From the NCBI RefSeq assembly GCF_000340375.1, contig NZ_KB446647.1, positions 413,409 to 477,408 of the forward strand: 64,000 bases of DNA, written 5' to 3'. Both the position numbers and the translations under genes were made by a program. The notes beneath the pieces are model-generated. The model saw only the letters and a list, made by a program, of their open reading frames with translations, was not told the DNA's origin and did not search any database. Positions 9,555-17,454 of the stretch are shown here, piece by piece; position 1 is the first letter of the stretch, and each line of letters opens with the position of its first letter. Source of the DNA: Eggerthia catenaformis OT 569 = DSM 20559. GTDB taxonomy: Bacteria > Bacillota_I > Bacilli_A > Erysipelotrichales > Coprobacillaceae.

Positions 9555-10748
9555 CTACAACCCTAACAGATTCTTCTTCATCTGATCAAATTCTTCCTGT
9601 GTGATAACACCGGCATCAAGCAATTTTTTAGCATTTAATAATTTTTCTGTCGGATCTTCAGTGCTTTGCTGAGCAGTCTGTTGTTGATTAAAATTAGGTG
9701 TATAAGCACCCTGAACATTTGGTTGTTGCATTCCCTGCATCATACCGCCGGCAGCATTCATGCCCATTCCCATGAAAGCCATTCCTGTACCGCCTCCATT
9801 TTCACCAGCCGCTTGCATGCCTCGAGCTACTGACTGCTGGAAGAAAGCATTTCCTCTGGCACCGGAAAGAGCATCTGCTTTTTTGACATCGCTCATTAAT
9901 ACCTTTGTATCTTCATCATATTCAATTGATAAAATAGCTGTTTTAACAATTTCTAATCCTCTAGAAGTTTTCCACTGATAAGCTGTTTCTACAGCCTGTG
10001 AAAGACAGGCAGCAAAACCAATCTGATCAGACTGAATCTTAGACATTCTATTGCCTTTTGATGGATCATTTGTATATTGTGAGAAAGCTGCTGAAAGACA
10101 GCCAACAACTTCATTAAAAAGCTGCTCTCCTGCTGAATTATCCATATCAGCAAAATCAAATTGAGGAGCATTTGCTGATACATACTTTACTGGTACAAAA
10201 TTTTTAATAAACATAATCGGATCAGTAATCTGTAAAGTATAAGTTCCTCTGGTAAGTGCGCCTACCTGTGTTCCAAAATAAGCATCATCCCAATAAATTT
10301 CTGATTGTGTTCCAAATCTGTTATTTGGAATTTCTTTCAAATTCACATAGAAAATAAGCTGCTGAGCAGCTGGAATTCCACCATATTTGAATCTCTCCCA
10401 AGACTGTTTTACAAGAGAATCAATAAGACCGCCGCCTGTAAAGATAGATTGTGAATGAGGATCATTACTACGATATTCATATCCTCCCGGCTGAGTAATA
10501 ATACCGGTAATAGCTCCCTCCTGAATTGTTACTAAAGCAGTACCTTCAGGAACAATTATTTTACTTCCATTTGTAATAATATTCTGACTTCCACGTACAT
10601 TTGATCCTCTCCCGCTATTCTGTCCCATCAGAACACCTGGAAAAATGGCTGCTGTAGGAGAAACATTCCCTACAGGAGCATAAAAATCAACCCATTGATC
10701 AGCTAAAGTGCCACCTATTGCACCAGCTGCTGCTTGAATAAAACCCAT
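9555..10748 (-). CDS. SPFH/Band-7 domain protein with SHOCT tail, YdjI-like
   Basis: A 397-residue protein without a signal peptide. The N-terminal two thirds form an SPFH/Band 7-like region of the YdjI or 'virion core protein' type (for example IIVPEGTALVTIQEGAITGI, then PGGYEYRSNDPHS). A Met/Gly/Gln-rich linker (about 310-360) follows, and a short C-terminal SHOCT motif ends the protein (EKLLNAKKLLDAGVITQEEF). SPFH proteins oligomerise on membranes, and SHOCT is a small oligomerisation motif. It is the first gene of a two-gene operon with the zinc-ribbon membrane protein. The ATG has a GAAGGG site, and a promoter and a palindrome lie upstream. Confidence 0.75.
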   Translation of the reverse strand: MGFIQAAAGAIGGTLADQWVDFYAPVGNVSPTAAIFPGVLMGQNSGRGSNVRGSQNIITNGSKIIVPEGTALVTIQEGAITGIITQPGGYEYRSNDPHSQSIFTGGGLIDSLVKQSWERFKYGGIPAAQQLIFYVNLKEIPNNRFGTQSEIYWDDAYFGTQVGALTRGTYTLQITDPIMFIKNFVPVKYVSANAPQFDFADMDNSAGEQLFNEVVGCLSAAFSQYTNDPSKGNRMSKIQSDQIGFAACLSQAVETAYQWKTSRGLEIVKTAILSIEYDEDTKVLMSDVKKADALSGARGNAFFQQSVARGMQAAGENGGGTGMAFMGMGMNAAGGMMQGMQQPNVQGAYTPNFNQQQTAQQSTEDPTEKLLNAKKLLDAGVITQEEFDQMKKNLLGL

Positions 10749-10760
10749 AGTTTCCCTTCA

Positions 10761-10777
10761 TTGAACAATTTGTTCAA
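10761..10777. promoter_or_regulatory. 17-base palindrome in the SPFH gene leader
   Basis: TTGAACAATTTGTTCAA is a perfect inverted repeat around one central base, 12 bases upstream of the SPFH start codon and downstream of the predicted promoter. Its symmetry and position suit a repressor operator; alternatively it could fold as a small RNA hairpin near the ribosome site. No regulator gene is adjacent. Confidence 0.45.
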
Positions 10778-10815
10778 TTTTCCTTTCTTGGCATAACTGC
10801 CTATTTTATAGTATA

Positions 10816-10845
10816 AGTTTATCATGTCTTTAAACCATGAGTCAA
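10816..10845 (-). promoter_or_regulatory. promoter of SPFH/zinc-ribbon operon
   Basis: TTGACT at 10840-10845 and TAAACT at 10816-10821 are separated by 18 bases, just after the recJ terminator hairpin. Confidence 0.55.
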
Positions 10846-10857
10846 TATTTTCACAAT

Positions 10858-10885
10858 ATAAAAGACATCATAAGATATCTTTTAT
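10858..10885 (-). terminator. hairpin at the end of recJ
   Basis: A 12-base-pair stem (one G-T pair) closes a TTAT loop and overlaps the recJ stop codon. The downstream arm ends in TCTTTTAT, but no long T run follows, so termination may be partial. Confidence 0.5.
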
Positions 10886-12484
10886 AATCATATTTATACT
10901 CTTAACACCTCTAAATTCATTAATAGAAAGAGTGCCGACAAATGTATGTGTAGGAGAAGAAGCAATAATAGATTTCTTATCACCATTAAAAAAGTAAAGT
11001 AATGATAAATTACCGACAGTCATTTTTAAATGCTTGCCTCCGCTTAATTCAATAAAATGATCAATTGTTAGATTTTCAATCATAAATAGGGGTTCTTCAT
11101 TAGACTTTCCATAAGGTTCAAGCTGAGAAAGTGATTCTACATTATCTATTGTCAGATCTTCTTTCTGAATCACAATAACATCCTGTGAAGAATTAAATTC
11201 CTGATCTTTAAGTTCTTCCAATAAAGCCTGATGAAGTGATTTAAAATGCTCTTTTGATACGCTAAATCCTCCTGCCATAGCATGACCGCCAAACTGTTCT
11301 AAAAGATTATCATGTTTCAAAAAAAATTTATAAATATTAAAGCCTTCAATACCTCTGGCACTGCCCCGATAGATTTGTTTTGTTTCATCATAATGCATTA
11401 CTAAAGCAGGTCTTTCATATTCCCTGGTATATTTGCCCGCAATTAGTCCGATAATACCTTCATGAACATCTTTAGATGCATAATAAAGACATTTTTCATG
11501 TTCAATCTCTAATGCTTTACGATAAGCCTGATCACTCATTGTCTGACGAAGACTATTGATTTTAGAAGCATAGGCAGCTATTTTATTCTGATAAGATGGA
11601 TCTGTATCCTTCAGGAAATACTTAACTAAATGATTAGGATTAACATTCTCCGGAAGCCTGCCAAATGAATTAATCTTAGGAGCTATGGTAAATCCTATTG
11701 TTGTAACATTATATGGCTGTTTTTCTCCTTTTAATAATTCTATAGAGCGATAATGATTCTCAGACATAAATTCCAATCCTTTTTCAACAATACTTCTATT
11801 CTCATCTAATAAAGGCATCATATCTGAAATTGTTGTTATGGCAGCAAGTGAATAAAGATATTTATCATTCATACCGGTTAAAGCGCTTGCCAGCTTAAAA
11901 GCTACAAATCCTCCACATATTTCTTTAAAAGGATAATCAGCAGATAGCTTGGTATGAATAATACTGGCAGCATCAGGGAGATCCTCTTCTTCATTAAAGG
12001 TATGATGATCAGTAATAATAACATCTATTCCTAAACGATTGGCTTCTTCCACTGCTTCATGAGCTTTAACCCCATTATCTACAGTAATAATTAGTGTATA
12101 TCCTTTTTCAGCCATCTGTTTGACACGCATACTATTAAGACCATAGCCATCTATAAAACGATTAGGAATGTGATAACCGACATCTTTGCCTAAATCTTTA
12201 AACGCTTGTACCATAATTGCTGTTGCTAGTATGCCATCGCAGTCATAATCACCATATATACATATTTTTTCATCATTATCCAATGCTTCATGGATACGTT
12301 CTAAAGCCATTTCTGCTTCAGAAAATAAATCATACTGATGATAAATCAGCCGATGACTGATCATCTGCTGATAGGTATCAATATCCATTTTTTTTGCTTC
12401 TATTACTTTTGCAAGTAATGGATTCACATGATAGTCATGCATAATATCATCAGTATGTTCCAAATATATTTTATGATATAACAT
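10868..12484 (-). CDS. recJ: single-stranded-DNA exonuclease RecJ
   Basis: DHH-family 5'-3' exonuclease acting on single-stranded DNA in recombination and mismatch/base-excision repair. Motif I DYDCDG is at 79-84 and the DHH motif at 159-161 (IITDHH). The DHHA1 domain shows the GGHAMAGGFSV motif, and a C-terminal OB-like part follows. At 538 residues it is nearer the size of the Gram-negative protein than the long Bacillus form. The small ComN-like gene lies just upstream with a 33-base gap, and a hairpin overlaps the stop. Confidence 0.94.
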   Translation of the reverse strand: MLYHKIYLEHTDDIMHDYHVNPLLAKVIEAKKMDIDTYQQMISHRLIYHQYDLFSEAEMALERIHEALDNDEKICIYGDYDCDGILATAIMVQAFKDLGKDVGYHIPNRFIDGYGLNSMRVKQMAEKGYTLIITVDNGVKAHEAVEEANRLGIDVIITDHHTFNEEEDLPDAASIIHTKLSADYPFKEICGGFVAFKLASALTGMNDKYLYSLAAITTISDMMPLLDENRSIVEKGLEFMSENHYRSIELLKGEKQPYNVTTIGFTIAPKINSFGRLPENVNPNHLVKYFLKDTDPSYQNKIAAYASKINSLRQTMSDQAYRKALEIEHEKCLYYASKDVHEGIIGLIAGKYTREYERPALVMHYDETKQIYRGSARGIEGFNIYKFFLKHDNLLEQFGGHAMAGGFSVSKEHFKSLHQALLEELKDQEFNSSQDVIVIQKEDLTIDNVESLSQLEPYGKSNEEPLFMIENLTIDHFIELSGGKHLKMTVGNLSLLYFFNGDKKSIIASSPTHTFVGTLSINEFRGVKSINMIIKDIL

Positions 12485-12517
12485 ATTTTCTCCTTAATAA
12501 AAAATAACTGGAATCAG

Positions 12518-12820
12518 TTATTTAAAAATCAGATCATTAAAATCAGATATATTCTTATTTTTTGCCTCAATAATAACTTTTGTCTTTAAATAGTCAAACA
12601 CAACAGAAAAACTTAATGACATAATATCATCAATTATATCACAGTATTCAAGTTCTGATTTATTCTTCCAAGTCACGTTATATAAATAATCTTTAATATC
12701 CTGAGCATCAATTTTCTGAATACCTTCATTGCCAAATTCAAAAGCTTTAGAATGAATCAAAAAATGAATATCTTTTGGTAATCGATTAATACTATACATA
12801 TTCTCACACTTCTCTTTCAT
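12518..12820 (-). CDS. ComN-like post-transcriptional regulator family protein
   Basis: A 100-residue protein recognisable by the pattern SKAxEFGNEG..., DIKDYLYNVTWKNK, then DIIDDIMSLSFSVVFDYLK, which matches the small Firmicute family that includes ComN (post-transcriptional regulator of comE in Bacillus, reported to interact with DivIVA). The start is uncertain. The first ATG lies only six bases after a TATAAT at 12828-12833, so it could be leaderless, or the in-frame ATG seven codons later (12799) could be the real start. It precedes recJ by 33 bases and may be co-transcribed. Confidence 0.68.
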   Translation of the reverse strand: MKEKCENMYSINRLPKDIHFLIHSKAFEFGNEGIQKIDAQDIKDYLYNVTWKNKSELEYCDIIDDIMSLSFSVVFDYLKTKVIIEAKNKNISDFNDLIFK

Positions 12821-12877
12821 TTACTCATTATATAGGAGTATGCGATAAATGAAAAGATAAAATTCTTTAAATTATAT

Positions 12878-12901
12878 CAAAAAAGTCTCATAGTGAGACT
12901 T
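12878..12901 (-). terminator. intrinsic terminator of the Arg T-box operon
   Basis: Arms AGTCTCA and TGAGACT around a CTA loop, followed by six T on the minus strand, immediately after the aminotransferase stop codon. Confidence 0.88.
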
Positions 12902-14004
12902 CAAAAATTAAACTTATTAAAATATTTACTTAATAATTCCAAACCTTTTTTGGTTTTCTCCGGAGAGCCGGTAAAAGTCATTCTTAAATGATAATCACAC
13001 CCAAAAGCTTCACCCGGAACAAAGAATACACCATATTCCTTTTGCAGTCCTTCACATAACTGAATACTATGAATAGGCAAATAATATTTTAAAAAAGAAA
13101 CAGTTCCATCTTTAGGAATAATACAGCTGACTCTTTTTTCTTTTTTTAAATAATCAGCTAAAATTTTCTTATTAGCCTCACAGATCTTTCTTGATCTCTC
13201 AATAATCAGTTCTTTATGTTCTAATATAAAAGATGCCAGATAATCATCTATCATGCCTGTTGAAATCAGTGTATAATCCCTCCACTTATCAATAATTTGA
13301 ATAACATCCTTAGATGCTTTGATCCATCCTAATCTTAATCCTGCACAGGCATAAATCTTAGATAATGAAGATGTACTGATACCATATTCATAAAGGTCAC
13401 TAATACTGTTTATTTCATATAATCCCTGATAAATCTCATCTATTAATATATAAATATGACGTTCTTTACATACATCTATGAGTTTTAATAGAAAATTCTT
13501 GTCTAACAAAGTTCCTGTCGGGTTATTAGGAGAATTCATGATAATCATTTTTGTTTCTGGAACAATATGAGAAACAATCTCATCAACAGAAGTCTGCCAA
13601 CGATTTTCTTCTTTAAGTTCAATTAAATCACATTTACATTCCAACATTTCAGGATAGCTATAAAACTGCTGATAGGAAGGAAAAAAAGTGATGATATGAT
13701 CATTGGAAGAAAGTAAAGCTTTCATGACATGTTCATTGGCGCTTGAGGCTCCATTAGTAATAGAGATATTCTCCATATCACCCTGCTGATAAAGAGAAAG
13801 AATAGCTCTTTTTAATCTGATACTTCCAGTAATTGGTCCATAATCAAGCTTAATCTGACTTAACTCACCGATAATATCTGTTTGACTTATTTCCTCTATC
13901 TGCTTAATAGTAAGAGGAGATATACATGTATCTGTAAGATTATAAAGACAATCATTTTCATGATTTGTCATCCATTTTTCTACTATAAACTCTTTAATAT
14001 TCAT
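12901..14004 (-). CDS. PLP-dependent aminotransferase, class I/II
   Basis: Fold-type I pyridoxal-phosphate enzyme of 367 residues. The PLP lysine is K216 in SLSKIYACAGLRLGW. NSPNNPTG (157-164) and the cofactor Asp in LIDEIY (about 189) are also visible. It is the last gene of an amino-acid ABC importer operon: its ATG overlaps the ATPase stop (TAATG), so translation is coupled. This argues that it acts on the imported amino acid. The operon's T-box specifier reads CGC (Arg), so the substrate may be arginine or a derivative, but that is inference and the enzyme's own specificity cannot be read. It could equally be a lyase-like member of the fold. Confidence 0.85.
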   Translation of the reverse strand: MNIKEFIVEKWMTNHENDCLYNLTDTCISPLTIKQIEEISQTDIIGELSQIKLDYGPITGSIRLKRAILSLYQQGDMENISITNGASSANEHVMKALLSSNDHIITFFPSYQQFYSYPEMLECKCDLIELKEENRWQTSVDEIVSHIVPETKMIIMNSPNNPTGTLLDKNFLLKLIDVCKERHIYILIDEIYQGLYEINSISDLYEYGISTSSLSKIYACAGLRLGWIKASKDVIQIIDKWRDYTLISTGMIDDYLASFILEHKELIIERSRKICEANKKILADYLKKEKRVSCIIPKDGTVSFLKYYLPIHSIQLCEGLQKEYGVFFVPGEAFGCDYHLRMTFTGSPEKTKKGLELLSKYFNKFNF

Positions 14005-14750
14005 TAGTGCATTACTTTGCTTAAGAATAGCTTTGCTCGATCTGTTTTAGGATGATCAAAGAATTCTTCAGAACTATTTTCCTCTACTATTTTTCCATCT
14101 TCTAAAAAAACAACACGATCAGCTACCGTTTTAGCAAATCCCATTTCATGAGTAACAATAATCATTGTCATTCCCTCTTTAGCTAATCTTTGCATGACCA
14201 GTAAAACCTCTTCAACCATTTCCGGATCAAGAGCGCTTGTAGGTTCATCGAAAAGCATTACTTCCGGTTCTAGGCATAATGCTCTTGCGATTGCTACTCT
14301 TTGTTTCTGTCCGCCTGAAAGATTATTAGGATATTCATCTTTTTTATCTTCCAAACCAACAATCTTTAAATATTTAATAGCGTGTTCCTTTGCCTCTTCT
14401 TCACTCTTTTTTAAGACATTAACAGGAGCTAGAGTAAGATTTTTTAATACTGTCATATTAGGAAAAAGATTGAAATGCTGAAATACAAATCCCATTTTTC
14501 TTCTTAATAATGCATAGTTTTCTTTATCCTTCTTATCCAGCTTAACTCCTTCAATATAAATATCTCCCTTTTCAGGCTTTTCTAAGCCGTCAAGACAGCG
14601 AATAAAAGTTGACTTACCCGATCCTGACGGTCCTATCAGACAAACTATTTCACCTTTTTTTATTTCCAATGAAACGTCATTACAAGCTTTTAAGCTTCCG
14701 AATTTTTTTGTGACATGATCAGCCTTGATCATAAGTTCTTGATTAATCAC
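14004..14750 (-). CDS. polar amino-acid ABC transporter ATPase
   Basis: Nucleotide-binding subunit of a GlnQ/HisP-type importer, 248 residues. Walker [11 protein letters not shown]-loop FQHFNLFPN, signature LSGGQKQR and Walker [13 protein letters not shown] are intact, followed by the switch His in [10 protein letters not shown]. It overlaps the permease gene by 8 bases and the downstream aminotransferase by 1 base, so the operon is tightly coupled. By the T-box specifier the transported amino acid is probably arginine. Confidence 0.95.
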   Translation of the reverse strand: MINQELMIKADHVTKKFGSLKACNDVSLEIKKGEIVCLIGPSGSGKSTFIRCLDGLEKPEKGDIYIEGVKLDKKDKENYALLRRKMGFVFQHFNLFPNMTVLKNLTLAPVNVLKKSEEEAKEHAIKYLKIVGLEDKKDEYPNNLSGGQKQRVAIARALCLEPEVMLFDEPTSALDPEMVEEVLLVMQRLAKEGMTMIIVTHEMGFAKTVADRVVFLEDGKIVEENSSEEFFDHPKTDRAKLFLSKVMH

Positions 14751-15426
14751 TGCTTGCTAACTTCCTTTCTAGCTTTTTATCTAAGTATGAGATAGTTAAA
14801 GTCATAATAAGATAAAAAACTGCCGCTAATGTATAGGCTGACATATAATCATAATTCTCATTTCCAAGCTGACTGGCAGCGAATAATAATTCACTGGCAC
14901 CAATAGTCGAAATAAGAGAAGAATCTTTAATAAGAGTGACAAACTCACTGACAACAGTAGGAACAATTAATTTAAATGCCTGTGGCAAAATAACAAATTT
15001 CATCATCTGCCATCTTGATAAGCCTAAGGCAGCTGATGCTTCCCATTGTCCCTTGTCAACTCCATTAATTCCACCTCGAATATATTCAGCCTGATATGCT
15101 CCGCTATTCATGCTCATTGCAATAATACCAATCAGATAATAATCCGGTCTTACGACAAAGCCTACTATCCTGCTAATAAACATTGGTATAACCGTAAAGA
15201 TAATCATAATCTGTAGTAACATTGGTGTACCACGTACTAATTCAATATAGATATTAGCTATAATTCTTAAAATTTTTGACTGAGATATTTTAAAAGATGC
15301 AAAGATTACACCAATAACCAAGCCCAGTAAAAGAGATACACCTGCCAGACCTAATGATACAATTGCAAATTTTAATAGAAATAAGAGATTCTCTGCTGTC
15401 AGTATTTTATTTAAACCTGCATACAT
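14743..15426 (-). CDS. polar amino-acid ABC transporter permease
   Basis: HisMQ-family inner-membrane permease of 227 residues with about five membrane segments. It carries the conserved EAA-type cytoplasmic loop that contacts the ATPase ([20 protein letters not shown]). The typical [12 protein letters not shown] segment of the family is present near residue 63. It is encoded between the binding lipoprotein and the ATPase with an 8-base overlap into the latter, and presumably forms a homodimeric channel. Confidence 0.94.
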   Translation of the reverse strand: MYAGLNKILTAENLLFLLKFAIVSLGLAGVSLLLGLVIGVIFASFKISQSKILRIIANIYIELVRGTPMLLQIMIIFTVIPMFISRIVGFVVRPDYYLIGIIAMSMNSGAYQAEYIRGGINGVDKGQWEASAALGLSRWQMMKFVILPQAFKLIVPTVVSEFVTLIKDSSLISTIGASELLFAASQLGNENYDYMSAYTLAAVFYLIMTLTISYLDKKLERKLASSD

Positions 15427-15444
15427 ATGTACCCCTCCTAAACA

Positions 15445-16212
15445 TTATTTTTCTAACTTCTTTAATCCATATTTATCAGTTAATTTTTTATAATCATCAC
15501 TAGCTAAGAACTTTTCCAATGCCTTATTAACAAGGTCAATCATTTCTTTGTTTCCTTTTTTAGCAATAATATAATTCTTCTCATCTAATAATGATTCACT
15601 TAGTACTTTAAATCCCTGTGCTTTTGCATAATTATTAGCAACTGCTAAATCAACAATGACAGCATCATACTGTTTTGCTGTTAATGCCGAGAAAATCTGC
15701 TGAACATTTTTAACTGTTGTTACATTAGCATTCTTTACCGCCTTAGCTGCCGCTTCACCGGTTGCTCCACTTTGTGCCAACAGTTTCTTTCCCTCTAAAT
15801 CTTTAACAGTTTTAATATTACTATCTTTATTAACAACAGCAACCTGTGCTGATGCAGTATAAGGCTTAGACCACTCTACTTGTCTCTTCTCATCATAAGT
15901 AAAGCCAGAAATTCCTAAATCTACCTGTCCTGCCTGGACCTGAGTTACAATATTGTCAAAAGACATAGAATTCCATTTAAACTTATATGTTGTTGTATCA
16001 GTATTTAAATAAGATGGGAATAACTTCACCATATCAGCATCAAAACCAATAATGTTTCCGTCTTTATCCTTAGATTCATAAGGTGCATAATCCGGTGAAA
16101 CCGCAACATTGATTTCTACAACTTTCTTGCCATCTTTTTTTGTGTTGCTGCCACATCCTGCTAACCCTACTGCCACAATGCCTGCTAGAACCATACTTAA
16201 AAATTTCTTCAT
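15445..16212 (-). CDS. amino-acid ABC transporter substrate-binding lipoprotein
   Basis: Family 3 periplasmic-type binding protein of 255 residues, membrane-anchored by a lipobox (LAGC, cysteine 20). The start has an AAAGGAGG site. VAVSPDYAPYESKDKDGNII and the GFDADMVK segment are typical of polar amino-acid receptors. It is the first gene after a T-box leader, so uptake is induced when one tRNA is uncharged. The receptor itself does not reveal whether the ligand is arginine, histidine or another polar residue; the leader's CGC specifier suggests arginine. Confidence 0.94.
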   Translation of the reverse strand: MKKFLSMVLAGIVAVGLAGCGSNTKKDGKKVVEINVAVSPDYAPYESKDKDGNIIGFDADMVKLFPSYLNTDTTTYKFKWNSMSFDNIVTQVQAGQVDLGISGFTYDEKRQVEWSKPYTASAQVAVVNKDSNIKTVKDLEGKKLLAQSGATGEAAAKAVKNANVTTVKNVQQIFSALTAKQYDAVIVDLAVANNYAKAQGFKVLSESLLDEKNYIIAKKGNKEMIDLVNKALEKFLASDDYKKLTDKYGLKKLEK

Positions 16213-16244
16213 AATCCATTCCTCCTTTTATAACATCTTGAAAA

Positions 16245-16480
16245 CAAAAACGTCTCTTGCATATGCAAGAGACGTATATTTACGCGGTACCACTCTTCTT
16301 GATAATAGAATTACCCTCTCTCATCCTTAAGGCGGATCCAACCTTTTGTCCTATGAATTCAGACAATCCTCTCGAAAGTGCGCTTCATCTTATCTTCTTT
16401 GCTAAACTTTCACCATTCTTTCAGCTCGCTTCTTGAAATCTGATAAGACTACTCTCTTTGTCATCAAGTTTATGTTATTG
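16245..16480 (-). ncRNA. T-box leader, predicted Arg specifier CGC
   Basis: A T-box sequence AGAGTGGTACCGCG (16283-16296, reverse strand) precedes a 10-12 base-pair terminator hairpin (CGTCTCTTGCAT... at 16251-16274) with T-rich tail. Stem I ends in GAAGCGCACTTTCGAG. In the register nnn-A-8nt, which gives Ile for ileS and Trp for trpX in this window, the specifier is CGC (16380-16382), an Arg codon. A CAC (His) two bases downstream is the main alternative. It controls the amino-acid importer and aminotransferase operon. Confidence 0.88.
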
Positions 16481-16486
16481 ACAAAT

Positions 16487-16515
16487 ATATTAATATGTAT
16501 TTCTGCAATTGTCAA
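16487..16515 (-). promoter_or_regulatory. promoter of the Arg T-box operon
   Basis: TTGACA at 16510-16515 and TAATAT at 16487-16492 are separated by 17 bases, a few bases upstream of T-box stem I. Confidence 0.8.
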
Positions 16516-16630
16516 TATTTTTTAAAAAAATATATAAAAAAATAAATTATATTTCCCAAATAGTAATTTTATCTTTTCTCACCTATATCTTCTAATTTTC
16601 TTTATTCCGATTTTTAATATCATCTTGATA

Positions 16631-16650
16631 TGTACCCGGAATCCTGGACA
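16631..16650 (-). repeat. possible right end of the IS3 remnant
   Basis: A 20-base GC-richer stretch about 15 bases after the transposase stop, in an otherwise AT-rich gap, where an IS3-family terminal repeat would be expected. The other end is missing, so the repeat cannot be confirmed internally. Confidence 0.35.
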
Positions 16651-16664
16651 CATTCATTAGCGAA

Positions 16665-16862
16665 TTAAGCTGAACACATGGATGCTATCCTGTACTTTAC
16701 AGGTGGCATCCATTTTGTTTTGCTCTGAATTCTTTCATTGTTGTAATAACTTATATATTCATCAATGGCATTGGAGAAATTCTCAAATGAATCATAATCC
16801 TTCTCGCAACCATAATACATCTCATTCTTTTTTTCCAATAAACCCACAATAAATGTCTCTTT
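16665..16862 (-). pseudogene. IS3-family transposase (OrfB) C-terminal remnant
   Basis: The translated segment (GLLEKKNEMYYGCEKD, then YISYYNNERIQSKTKWMPP, VKYR) is the C-terminal end of an IS3-family DDE transposase, with the late Glu and YNxxRxQ region. Only about 65 codons remain, and the rest of the transposase is absent, so the element is a fragment and inactive. It begins directly after the stop of the 85-codon gene on its upstream side. Downstream, TGTCCAGGATTCCGGGTACA (16631-16650, reverse strand) could be the element's terminal repeat. Confidence 0.82.
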
Positions 16863-17120
16863 TTAATTATTATATTTATTAAAAAATGACAAGATTTTCT
16901 CACTCGTTTTATGAAGAGCTTTTATTGCTGATTCACTTTTAGTCAGTGTCTGTCTGAATTGTTCTACTAATCCATTAATCTGATCTATCTGATTATTCAG
17001 ATTAAACATTGTCTGTTTCTTTTTTAGATTAATCTCCTGCATCACAAATATTATTTTAACTGCTACGAAAAGACATAATAACCCGGCTAGTATAAAAATA
17101 ATACACCTTACTGTATCCAT
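16863..17120 (-). CDS. small membrane-anchored coiled-coil protein
   Basis: An 85-residue protein with one N-terminal membrane segment (about 6-27) followed by a charged, probably helical coiled-coil tail (KKKQTMFNLNNQIDQINGLV). It resembles short DUF948-like proteins but I do not recognise a family firmly. The ATG has a TAAAGGAGTGG site. It is the last gene of the lspA-rluD-comEB-degV-PHP operon. The IS3 remnant starts immediately after its stop in the same frame, so its natural C-terminus may have been altered by the insertion. Confidence 0.6.
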   Translation of the reverse strand: MDTVRCIIFILAGLLCLFVAVKIIFVMQEINLKKKQTMFNLNNQIDQINGLVEQFRQTLTKSESAIKALHKTSEKILSFFNKYNN

Positions 17121-17135
17121 TATTTTACCACTCCT

Positions 17136-17411
17136 TTAGTTAAATAATTCATTTTCTTCATCAAGATATGATGAAAAATCATCAACAAATTCGGAAACAT
17201 CTAAATAAAAGCTCAGGAAGTCGGGATCATTATTTATTTTCTTTAAGAAATCTTCATAAAGAGCATCCGGATTATCTTTAAATTCAGCATTTTCTAAATT
17301 GTTAAAAATAAAGTCATACATCGCTGATGCACCCATAACAAAACCTATTTCTTTACCCTCTTCCCTTGCAAAATCATAAATTTCATCATCAAATCTATCT
17401 AAACCACTCAT
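17136..17411 (-). CDS. small acidic protein of unknown function
   Basis: A 91-residue, strongly acidic protein (rich in Asp, Glu, Phe; ends SYLDEENELFN) with no membrane segment or recognisable motif. A GAGGAGC site precedes the ATG. It sits 43 bases after the PHP phosphatase gene and 15 bases before the small membrane protein, so it is probably co-transcribed with both. I do not recognise the family. Confidence 0.62.
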   Translation of the reverse strand: MSGLDRFDDEIYDFAREEGKEIGFVMGASAMYDFIFNNLENAEFKDNPDALYEDFLKKINNDPDFLSFYLDVSEFVDDFSSYLDEENELFN

Positions 17412-17454
17412 AATTGCTCCTCTTTCTCATTATACAAAATAAAAAGCTATTTGA

